Source: Rhodocaloribacter litoris (GTDB lineage Bacteria; Bacteroidota; Rhodothermia; Rhodothermales; ISCAR-4553). Taken from it: a DNA stretch of 64,000 bases. The position numbers and the translations under genes are program-made. The DNA is taken from positions 4,247,095 through 4,311,094 of the forward strand of contig NZ_CP076718.1 of NCBI RefSeq assembly GCF_011682235.2. The letters run 5' to 3'. Positions 52,896 to 59,699 of the stretch are shown here, in pieces; the first letter of the stretch is position 1; every line of letters starts with the position of its first letter. A model generated the notes under the pieces. The model saw only the letters and a list, made by a program, of their open reading frames with translations. It searched no databases and had not been told where the DNA came from.

Positions 52896-53316
52896 AACTG
52901 ATGTTACGCAGTTGAAACCTGTGGGATAGCAGGACTACCCCTCCGTCGCTTCGCGCCACCTCCCCTTCGCAAGGGGAGGATCTGGACGGCTGCATCGTGC
53001 CAATACAAGCCCTTCCCCCTGGCCGCAGGCCCTGCAGGGGGAAGGTCCCCGCAGGGGGGATGGGGGTCATGACCGCTGCGACACCGCCATCGCCCGGCGT
53101 CTACCCCTCCGTCGCTTCGCGCCACCTCCCCTTCGCAAGGGGAGGATCTGGACGGTCGCGTCGTGCCAGCCCGAGCCCTTCCCCCTGGCCGCAGGCCCTG
53201 CAGGGGGAAGGTCCCCGCAGGGGGGATGGGGGTCGCTATCTCCCTGATCGGGGGCCTGTCCCGAAGTGAAGGGAGTGAAACGTGGTCGCTTCGTCGCCTA
53301 CTGTGTAACATCAGTT
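52896..53316. mobile_element. Inverted-repeat-bounded non-coding element, MITE-like, 421 bp
   Basis: AACTGATGTTACGCAG (52896-52911) and CTGTGTAACATCAGTT (53301-53316) are inverted copies with one mismatch in 16. Between them lie two tandem copies of a repeat with hairpins and no credible gene. The right end runs into the last codons of the dehydratase gene (TDVTQ and stop). I see no flanking target duplication. It looks like a non-autonomous element or a repeat island; the whole 440 bp gap 52859-53297 is otherwise non-coding. Confidence 0.55.
52935..53234. repeat. Two tandem copies of a 166 bp hairpin-rich repeat
   Basis: Copy 1 is 52935-53100, copy 2 begins at 53101 and is recognisable to 53234. 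Each contains CCTCCCCTT-CGC-AAGGGGAGG (9 bp stem) and a second stem CCTTCCCCCTG/CAGGGGGAAGG. The same unit recurs at 57772-57953. It resembles dispersed palindromic intergenic repeats, not CRISPR. Confidence 0.9.
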
Positions 53317-54323
53317 GCTAGCGTTCCGGCGCGCCGGTACAGCCGGAGGACGTGGCCGAGATCCACGTTGCCGCCCGAGAGAATCACCCCGACGCGGGCC
53401 TTGCGAACGGGAAGGACGCCTTCGAGGACGGCTGCGGCGGCCAGCGCGCCGGTCGGCTCCACGACGAGCTTCATCCGTTCCCAGAGGAAGAACATCGTGC
53501 GGAGGAGGGCCTCGTCGGAGACGGTGACCATCTCGTCGACGCACCGGAGGACGAGGGGAAAGGTGACCTGGCCGAGCGAGGGGGTGCGGGCCCCGTCGGC
53601 GATGGTGTCCGGGTTGTGGACCGTATGCAGCGTGCCGGTGCGGAAGGAACGCGTGGCGTCGTCGGCTTTTTCCGGCTCGACGCCCACGACCCGGCAGCCG
53701 GGGGCGTGTGCCCGGGCCGCCAGCGCGCTGCCCGAGAGCAGCCCGCCTCCGCCACAGGGGACGAACAGGTAGTCCAGCGGGCCCGTCGCCTCGAAGAGTT
53801 CCTTCGCCGCCGTGCCCTGCCCGGCGATGACGTCCGGGTGGTCGTAGGGCGGGATGACGGGCAGCGCCTCGCGCGCCGCGACCTCGGCGGCCAGGGTCTC
53901 GCGGGTCGTCCGGTGCCGGTCATACGGGATGATCCGGGCGCCGTACCCCTCGGTGGCGGCGCGCTTGATGGCCGGCGCGTCCTCCGGCATGATGACCGTG
54001 ACCGGGACGCCGAGCAGCCGCCCGGCCAGGGCCAGGGCCTGGGCGTGGTTGCCGGACGAATACGTGAGCACCCCCCGGTGCCGCACGCCGGGAGCAAGCC
54101 GCGCCAGGGCGTTGTAGGCCCCGCGAAACTTGAAGGCGCCTGCCCGCTGGAACGGCTCGCACTTGAAGAAGACCGTCGCGCCGGTGCGGGCATCGACGGT
54201 GCGCGAGGTCATCACCGGCGTCCGGTTGGCGACGCCGTCGAGGCGTGCGGCGGCGGCGGCCACGTCGTCGTAGGTGACGGGCAACGCCGTCTCGTGCACC
54301 GGTGCTGCCGTGTGCCGTGTCAT
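53298..54323 (-). CDS. Threonine/serine dehydratase-like PLP enzyme
   Basis: 341 aa. PLP-dependent fold type II: FFKCEPFQRAGAFKFRGAYNAL (Schiff-base Lys in KFRGA), SSGNHAQALALAGRLLGVPVTVIMPEDAP, FVPCGGGGLLSGSALAARA, ending LSGGNVDLGHV. The length without an ACT domain points to the catabolic/biosynthetic-type dehydratase or serine racemase group. It deaminates Thr or Ser to 2-oxoacids. The final codons TDVTQ and the stop are formed by the inverted-repeat end at 53301-53316, so the original C-terminus may have been changed. Confidence 0.93.
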   Translation of the reverse strand: MTRHTAAPVHETALPVTYDDVAAAAARLDGVANRTPVMTSRTVDARTGATVFFKCEPFQRAGAFKFRGAYNALARLAPGVRHRGVLTYSSGNHAQALALAGRLLGVPVTVIMPEDAPAIKRAATEGYGARIIPYDRHRTTRETLAAEVAAREALPVIPPYDHPDVIAGQGTAAKELFEATGPLDYLFVPCGGGGLLSGSALAARAHAPGCRVVGVEPEKADDATRSFRTGTLHTVHNPDTIADGARTPSLGQVTFPLVLRCVDEMVTVSDEALLRTMFFLWERMKLVVEPTGALAAAAVLEGVLPVRKARVGVILSGGNVDLGHVLRLYRRAGTLATDVTQ

Positions 54324-54379
54324 CGTGCGCTATGCGGTCTGGTGGTCGTCCTGTCCTTCCGGGCACCCGGCGGTTCGGC

Positions 54380-54721
54380 TCAGGCGCTCGTCGTGCTCGT
54401 ATCCGTGGGTTCCTGCCCGGCGGCGCCTTCGTCCGGGAGCTGTGCCGGCGGTGCGGCTTCCCGCTCGATGATCACGTCGATGTCCGAGACGAGCGCGGCA
54501 ATCGCCCCGATGGCGGCCAGCACCGGGCTGATGAACAGCGCCGCGGCCGCACCGCCCACCCCCACCGAGAGGGGGAATTCCATCAGCGTGCGCCCGTCTT
54601 TCTTCAGGATGACCCGGCGGGCGTTGCCCTCCTCGATGATGTCGCGCACCTTGTCGACGAGCTGTTTGCCCTCCACCTTGATGCGCTCGATGATGACCTG
54701 GGGTTTTTCTTTCTGCGTCAT
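54380..54721 (-). CDS. DUF4342 domain protein
   Basis: 113 aa from the ATG at 54721, with AGGAGA ten bases upstream; the frame continues upstream but without resemblance. Compact domain: PQVIIERIKVEGKQLVDKVRDIIEEGNARRVILKKDGRTLMEFPLSVGVGGAAAALFISPVLAAIGAIAALVSDIDVIIER. A hydrophobic segment (about 50-75) and an acidic, Pro-rich tail follow. DUF4342 proteins are small, widespread and uncharacterised, with membrane association likely. Stands alone, 56 bp downstream of the dehydratase start. Confidence 0.88.
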   Translation of the reverse strand: MTQKEKPQVIIERIKVEGKQLVDKVRDIIEEGNARRVILKKDGRTLMEFPLSVGVGGAAAALFISPVLAAIGAIAALVSDIDVIIEREAAPPAQLPDEGAAGQEPTDTSTTSA

Positions 54722-55161
54722 GGTTTCTCCTGCTTGAGACGATGCGTGCGGGGGTGCGGCCGGCTGCGGCGCGCACGGGACACCGGAAGATACGACCGTT
54801 TGCGACGGCGGTTCGCCGCACCGTGCACACCGGCGCCCTTCGCGGCAGGGAGCGTCCCGGCCGGCCGGGGTGGCCTTTTCCGGGGTGGGAACGATGCTTG
54901 TCCTGTTTTTACAGCCGGATAGCCGGCGGGCGAAAGAATCGCTTTTTCGGGGATTAAGTTCGAACGCGGCCATCCGATACCGGCAAAGAGTTCCGCCGGG
55001 AAGGAAAAAACGGGCCCGGTAAAAAAACACGCGTTACAACTTAAGTCTTTTCGAAAGCAGGCCGATTGCCCCGGAAAGACCGGAAAAGCGGGTAGCACCC
55101 GGAACGCTTACGAAGCAAACCAACTCCGCACGTATAACCAACCCAACATGGAGGCTCGACT
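54722..55161. other. 440 bp non-coding gap before the pilin genes
   Basis: Contains no convincing gene. The right part is AT-richer than its surroundings and has a ribosome site GGAGG 12 bases before the pilin start at 55162, so it likely holds the pilin promoter and leader. I see no GEMM-type riboswitch. Confidence 0.6.
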
Positions 55162-55587
55162 ATGGGTCAGCAACAACTTCTCCTGCTCGTTCTCGGCATC
55201 GTGATCGTCGGTCTGGCGGTCGTCGTCGGGATCCAGGCGTTCAGCGAGAACCAGAAAAAAGCCAACGCCGACGCGCTCGTCAACGACGCCATCCGCATCG
55301 CCAGCGATGCCCAGGCGTGGAAACTCAAGCCGGCTGCCTTCGGTGGTGGCGCAGATGCTACCAACTGGACTGGACTTACATTCCAGCAACTCGGATACGA
55401 GACTACGGACGATGTGAATACGTATGAAAACCTGAATGGTAAGTTCGTGATGAGTGATCAAACTGAGACCACACTCACAATCACGGCTACGAACACCGAA
55501 ACGGGTAACCAGGTGGTGGTTGAAGTCAGCGGTACCAAGCCGAGTGACATCACGACTACGGTCTCGAACTTGACCTCATCGCCATAA
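55162..55587 (+). CDS. Pilin-like protein with MGQQQ N-terminus, copy 1
   Basis: 141 aa with GGAGG upstream. It begins MGQQQLLLLVLGIVIVGLAVVVGIQAFSEN: a Gly at position 2, three Gln, then a hydrophobic helix of about 22 residues and a soluble Thr/Asn-rich domain ending TTTVSNLTSSP. Type IV pilins have a short leader cut after Gly, then a hydrophobic N-terminus; here the leader would be just MG. There is no N-methyl Phe and no classical FTLIE. The soluble part has a lower GC content than the rest of the window. Position before a pilC/pilB/pilT-like cluster supports a major-subunit role; no experimental identity is implied. Confidence 0.75.
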   Translation: MGQQQLLLLVLGIVIVGLAVVVGIQAFSENQKKANADALVNDAIRIASDAQAWKLKPAAFGGGADATNWTGLTFQQLGYETTDDVNTYENLNGKFVMSDQTETTLTITATNTETGNQVVVEVSGTKPSDITTTVSNLTSSP

Positions 55588-55609
55588 TCTTTTCCTAAGT
55601 TATATATTA

Positions 55610-55654
55610 AGCGGCACCCCTGGTTGTGGGCCTGGCCCCGGCAGGGGTGCCGCT
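55610..55654 (+). terminator. Strong hairpin between the two pilin-like genes
   Basis: AGCGGCACCCCT (55610-55621) and AGGGGTGCCGCT (55643-55654), a perfect 12 bp stem with a 21 nt loop. No T-tract follows. It lies 22 bp after the first pilin stop and probably limits read-through or stabilises the 3' end of its mRNA. Confidence 0.7.
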
Positions 55655-55702
55655 GTCCGTTAGGAGCAAGGCTATTCGTGTACCAGAGGCCGGTCGAAAC
55701 GT

Positions 55703-56113
55703 ATGGGACAGCAACAATTACTCCTTCTGGTGATCGGAATCATCGTCGTCGCCGTCGCCGTGCTGGCCGGTTTCCACGCCATGGAGACGAGCTACCGGCA
55801 GCGCATCGCCGACACGCTGGTAGACCGGAACCTGACCATTGCCAGCGACGCGGTTTTCTGGAAGACCAAGCGTGATCCCTTCTGGGGCGGCAATGCCGAG
55901 TACACGGGGCTGGCCTCGGACGGCATGCAAAAGCTTTTCCTCGGCGAGGAGACCCTGCACGGCACGTTCAAGATCACCGAGGCCACGGCCAACACGCTGG
56001 TCATCACCGCCGTCGCCAAAGCCTATCCCGAGATCGGCGTGCGCACGTACGTCAACGGCTATTCGATCGATTCGACCGTCGTGCGCTACGACGGCTCCAT
56101 CACGCTGGAGTGA
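55703..56113 (+). CDS. Pilin-like protein with MGQQQ N-terminus, copy 2
   Basis: 136 aa, paralogous to the gene at 55162 in the first about 25 residues (MGQQQLLLLVIGIIVVAVAV) and in the IASDAxxWKxK motif (IASDAVFWKTKRDPFWGG against IASDAQAWKLKPAAFGGG). The remainder differs (ANTLVITAVAKAYPEIGVRTYVNGYSID). The hydrophobic helix spans about 5-24. Diversified soluble domains on a kept N-terminal helix are typical of major and minor pilins. It ends 52 bp before the O-antigen-ligase-type gene. Confidence 0.78.
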   Translation: MGQQQLLLLVIGIIVVAVAVLAGFHAMETSYRQRIADTLVDRNLTIASDAVFWKTKRDPFWGGNAEYTGLASDGMQKLFLGEETLHGTFKITEATANTLVITAVAKAYPEIGVRTYVNGYSIDSTVVRYDGSITLE

Positions 56114-56165
56114 ACAGCGCGGCGAGGCCCGGTAGCGCCCGTCCATCTTGTGTTTACGTCTCGCC

Positions 56166-57704
56166 ATGCAACGTACGCTCGCGATTCCCCATGCCGTTTC
56201 CCGGGCAGGACAGTCGTCCGTGGCGCTGTGGTTCGGGGTGGCTGTCGCGGCGCTCTATGTGGTGTTCATGCCGGTCATCAACCCGCTGGCCGGCTTTGAA
56301 CGTTTATCTCCCTTTGATGCAAAGCGGATCGTCCAGGTGGGCCTGCTGGTGCTGCAGGCCCTGGTCGTGGTCTTTGCCGGTGCGGTGAGGCGTGCGTGGT
56401 TCGAGCAGTATGTGCTGCTTCCGCGAGCGGCGCGGTGGGCGCTGGTTGCGATTCTCGCGCTGGGAATTGCCTCGTCTTTACGGGCCGAAGCGCCGTCTAT
56501 CGCGCTCCTCGAGGTCGGGCATCATGTGCTGCTTTTCGCCCTCATGCTGTCGGTGGCTCTGTGGGTACGCACCACCTCCGGTGTGGATGCCTGGGTGCTG
56601 CCTGTCTGTGTGGCGGCGGCGAGCTTCTATGTGCTGAAGTTTCTGGTCGGCTACGTGCTGGCGCAGGCGGTGCCTGTGTTCGTTCACTGGCCGTCGGCCA
56701 ACGTCGGGTTCGTTCACGTGCGGATGTTCAACCACCTGCAGACGTGGAGCCTGCCTCTGATTGCCGGGGCCGTCGTGATCGGGCGTGTACGTGGGGGCGT
56801 GCCGGTCTGGTCCGGGCGGTTGCTGCTGGCCTGCTGGTGGATGTTGCTCATCGCGTCCGGGGGGCGGGGAAGCAGCCTGGCGCTGGTGCTGGCCCTGGCC
56901 GGGTGTGTGCTGCTCTACGGCCGGCATGCCCGGGCCTGGGTGCGTGAGATCGTTATCGGTCTGGCCGGCGGCATCGTGCTATACGGGGTGCTGTTTATCT
57001 GGCTTGCCGGCAGTGCGCCGGGGTTGCCGGAGCGTGATCTGACCCACGATATGGGGCGGTTCACCTTCTGGCGCTATGCCCTGGAACGCTGGCAGGCCTC
57101 TCCCTGGCTCGGGGCCGGGCCAATGCATTATGCGCGTTTTGCAGGCTTTCCCTGGCAGCATGGCAGCCCGCACAATGTCTATCTGAAATGGCTCTGCGAG
57201 TGGGGGCTTCCGGCCGCCGGCCTCATGATCGGCCTCGGCGTATGGGGGCTGGCAGCCTGGATACGAAAGACGCGGCAGAGCCTGCGGGCCGGCATGCGTT
57301 CCGGCGATGCCGTGCTGCGTGTGGCGCTGACCGGTTCGGTGGTTGCTGCCTGTGTGCACGGAGGGTTCAGCGCGGTCGCCGGTGCTCCCCTGAGCCAGAT
57401 GTGCCTGGTGCTCATTGCCGGGTGGATGCTGGGCCTGCATGGCCGGCAGGTACTCCCGCAACCCGTGGGCACGTCGAAACGACGGTTGCGGATGGCCGTG
57501 GGACTCGCCGTGTTCCTTCTGGCCGCTACCCATGTCGCCGGGCAGGCGACGGTGGGGATACGGCAGGCCGAGGCCGGCATCGCGAGGTACCGGGAGTTGA
57601 TGCCCGGGCACCCCCTGAAGCCCCGGTACTGGGGACAGGGCCTGTTCCTGATGCCGGAGCCGTCTGCTCCAGACGAATCTTCTCGGGTCGCTTCGCATCG
57701 TTGA
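56166..57704 (+). CDS. O-antigen ligase/PglL-type family membrane protein
   Basis: 512 aa from the ATG at 56166; one upstream Met is out of the family pattern. About 11 transmembrane helices. The Wzy/WaaL-type loop is seen in SPWLGAGPMHYARFAGFPWQHGSPHNVYLKWLCEWG, with the conserved HN pair, and ALERWQ. The family includes O-antigen ligases and the PilO/TfpO/PglL oligosaccharyltransferases that glycosylate pilins. Because it follows two pilin-like genes by 52 bp, a pilin-modifying role is likely; ligation to lipid A is the alternative. Substrate and acceptor site cannot be read. Confidence 0.8.
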   Translation: MQRTLAIPHAVSRAGQSSVALWFGVAVAALYVVFMPVINPLAGFERLSPFDAKRIVQVGLLVLQALVVVFAGAVRRAWFEQYVLLPRAARWALVAILALGIASSLRAEAPSIALLEVGHHVLLFALMLSVALWVRTTSGVDAWVLPVCVAAASFYVLKFLVGYVLAQAVPVFVHWPSANVGFVHVRMFNHLQTWSLPLIAGAVVIGRVRGGVPVWSGRLLLACWWMLLIASGGRGSSLALVLALAGCVLLYGRHARAWVREIVIGLAGGIVLYGVLFIWLAGSAPGLPERDLTHDMGRFTFWRYALERWQASPWLGAGPMHYARFAGFPWQHGSPHNVYLKWLCEWGLPAAGLMIGLGVWGLAAWIRKTRQSLRAGMRSGDAVLRVALTGSVVAACVHGGFSAVAGAPLSQMCLVLIAGWMLGLHGRQVLPQPVGTSKRRLRMAVGLAVFLLAATHVAGQATVGIRQAEAGIARYRELMPGHPLKPRYWGQGLFLMPEPSAPDESSRVASHR

Positions 57705-57771
57705 GGCCGGTGCGGTGGCCTCCGTCACGGAGGTTGTCTCGACGGATCTCGACCCTAACTCTTCGGGGCGA

Positions 57772-57953
57772 CACCTCCCTTCGCAAGGGGAGGATCTGGA
57801 CGGCCGCGTCGTGCCAGCCCGAGCCCTTCCCCCTGGCCGCAGGCCCTGCAGGGGGAAGGTCCCCGCAGGGGGGATGGGGGTCATGACCGCCGTGACACCG
57901 CCATCGCCCGGCGTCTACCCCTCCGTCGCTTCGCGCCACCTCCCCTTCGCAAG
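57772..57953. repeat. Third and partial fourth copies of the 166 bp hairpin repeat
   Basis: 57772-57914 corresponds to the repeat unit from the CACCTCCC stem on (one base shorter), then a new unit begins at 57915 and is broken at 57953 by the inverted-repeat element. Sequence identity to 52935-53234 is high by eye. Confidence 0.85.
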
Positions 57954-58177
57954 GTTGACAAGGGTAGGTATAGCGGAGGTCATTTTTATTGAGGGTATAG
58001 CTGCCCTTAGCGAACGGCCCACTGTAGCCGCGGATCTGGACGCGTTGCGCGTCCCGCCGGCCCGGGCTCTCCGGTGGGCCGGGGGACGCGCCCATAAAGG
58101 GTGCGGCTACATTGCGCTGCACAACGACGCCTTCAGCAGCATGGACCAACGCTATATGAAAACCTACCCCTGTCAAC
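57954..58177. mobile_element. MITE-like element of 224 bp between pilin and motor genes
   Basis: Terminal inverted repeats GTTGACAAGGGTAGGTAT (57954-57971) and, inverted, GTTGACAGGGGTAGGTTT (58160-58177) agree at 16 of 18 positions. An internal TATAGCGnnGGTC also mirrors near both ends. It interrupts a hairpin repeat copy and has no gene. No clear target duplication was found. It sits 106 bp upstream of the PilC-type start. Confidence 0.65.
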
Positions 58178-58283
58178 TGCTTGACCGGGGGTTGTGCGCT
58201 GTGTTCCGTCGCGGGACGGGCTAAAGTTGGTTCGGATCGGGTCGATCCCGTACGTGTCCCTTTCTTCCGGATTCAAATCGACT

Positions 58284-59648
58284 ATGGCAGCCGTACGGGA
58301 ATACAAGTTTGTCGGGATCAGTCATGCGGGGCAGCCGGTGCAGGGAACCGTGTTTGCCCCGTCTCGCCGGGCCGCGCAGAAAAAAGTCCAGACCCTGGCC
58401 GAAAAGCATGGCTTTCGTCCCCGGGACGTTCAGCAACGGCAGGTGTACCTTTACAAAGTCCGGCACCCGAACGGCAAGGTAGTGACGGGGGAGCAGAAGG
58501 CCTTCTCCGCGCAGGAGATCGAGACGGCCCTGCGCAAGATGGGGCTGGAGGTGCTCAAGGTTGAGAAGAAGCTCCTCAACTTTCAGCGTAAGCCACCCCG
58601 CCAGGACATGATCATGTTCGTGCGCCTGGCGGCCAACCTGCTCAAAGAGAAACTGCCCTTCGACGAGGTCCTCAACCTGCTCGTCAACGACGTCTCCTCG
58701 CGGAGCCTGAAGCAGGTCATCCGGGACCTGAACGCCGACCTCAAGGGCGGGATGGAGGCGCAGCAGGCCTTCATGAAGCACCAGCACATGCTGGGCAAGT
58801 TCACGGCCTACATGCTCGGCATCGCCTCCCGAAGCGGTAACATGGCCGAGATCTATGAGTCGACGGCCCGTTTCCTCGAGCGCCAGAACGAGTTCAAGAA
58901 GAGCGTCCGCAGCGCCATGGTCACGCCGACCATCACCATCCTGGTGCTGATCGCCGCCTTCATCTGGTACGTCTGGTACATTTTCCCGCAGACGGCCGGG
59001 CTGTTCAGCAACTTCGGCATCGAGCTGCCTCCCATGACGGCGGCCACGTTGCGTTTCTCCGAATGGATGGACCGTAACTACCTCTGGCTGATATTGCTCT
59101 TCTCCGGCACGTTCGGCGGGTTCCTGGCATTCGCCCGGACCCCGAAGGGACGGTTTCACCTTCACCGGTTGCTGATTCGCATACCCGGCATCGGTGAACT
59201 GCTCCACAAACTCAACATCGAAATTTTCTGCCGGGTCTTCGGGGTGCTCTACTCCGGCAGCGGCGACAACATCAACGTCATCAAGATCGCCGCCGAGGCC
59301 TGTGGCAACGCCTACATGGAGCACCGCATCAAGACGATCACGGTCCCGATGATGGTGGCGCAGGGGGCGGACCTGGTGCGCTCGATGGAGGCCAGCGGTG
59401 TCTTCACCCAGATGGCGCTGGCCCGCTTCCGCAGCGGGGCCGAAACGGGGAACGTGCGTGCCAGCGCCCTCCAGATGGCCGACTATTACGAGAAGGAAAC
59501 GACCCTGAAGCTGCGCTCGACCGTCGAGACGATCCAGACCGTGGTGGCGATCATCATCACCATTGCCATCATGTTCCTGACGATCATCTCGTCCGAGATC
59601 GCCCTGATCCAGCCTTCGAGCACGGACATCATGCGGCTGAAGAAGTAG
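58284..59648 (+). CDS. PilC/GspF-type inner-membrane platform protein
   Basis: 454 aa from the ATG at 58284. Two T2SSF domains: about 105-230 (MFVRLAANLLKEKLPFDEVLNLLVNDVSSRSLKQVIRDLNADLKGG) and about 320-440 (IEIFCRVFGVLYSGSGDNINVIKIAAEACGN). Transmembrane helices are near 218-240 (TPTITILVLIAAFIWYVWYIFP), 255-290 and at the C-terminus (VVAIIITIAIMFLTIIS). The N-terminal about 95 residues have the usual YKFVGISHAGQPVQGTVFAPSRRAA type extension. It anchors the assembly ATPase in the inner membrane. It starts the motor part of the cluster, 51 bp before the PilB-type gene. Confidence 0.92.
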   Translation: MAAVREYKFVGISHAGQPVQGTVFAPSRRAAQKKVQTLAEKHGFRPRDVQQRQVYLYKVRHPNGKVVTGEQKAFSAQEIETALRKMGLEVLKVEKKLLNFQRKPPRQDMIMFVRLAANLLKEKLPFDEVLNLLVNDVSSRSLKQVIRDLNADLKGGMEAQQAFMKHQHMLGKFTAYMLGIASRSGNMAEIYESTARFLERQNEFKKSVRSAMVTPTITILVLIAAFIWYVWYIFPQTAGLFSNFGIELPPMTAATLRFSEWMDRNYLWLILLFSGTFGGFLAFARTPKGRFHLHRLLIRIPGIGELLHKLNIEIFCRVFGVLYSGSGDNINVIKIAAEACGNAYMEHRIKTITVPMMVAQGADLVRSMEASGVFTQMALARFRSGAETGNVRASALQMADYYEKETTLKLRSTVETIQTVVAIIITIAIMFLTIISSEIALIQPSSTDIMRLKK

Positions 59649-59699
59649 CCGGGCCGGTTTCGAAAAAAGACGTTTATCCACCATCGACCTGCCTGAGCC

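Noticed and set aside
52935-53234. Repeat array considered as CRISPR
   Set aside because: The unit is 166 bp with only two tandem copies and no spacers; hairpin-rich intergenic repeats explain it.
52904-53311. Short open frames inside the hairpin repeats
   Set aside because: They arise from the repeat itself in different frames and show up again at 57772-57886 with the same Pro/Arg-rich sequence.
54722-55161. c-di-GMP riboswitch before the pilin genes
   Set aside because: The conserved GEMM core segments were not found by eye.
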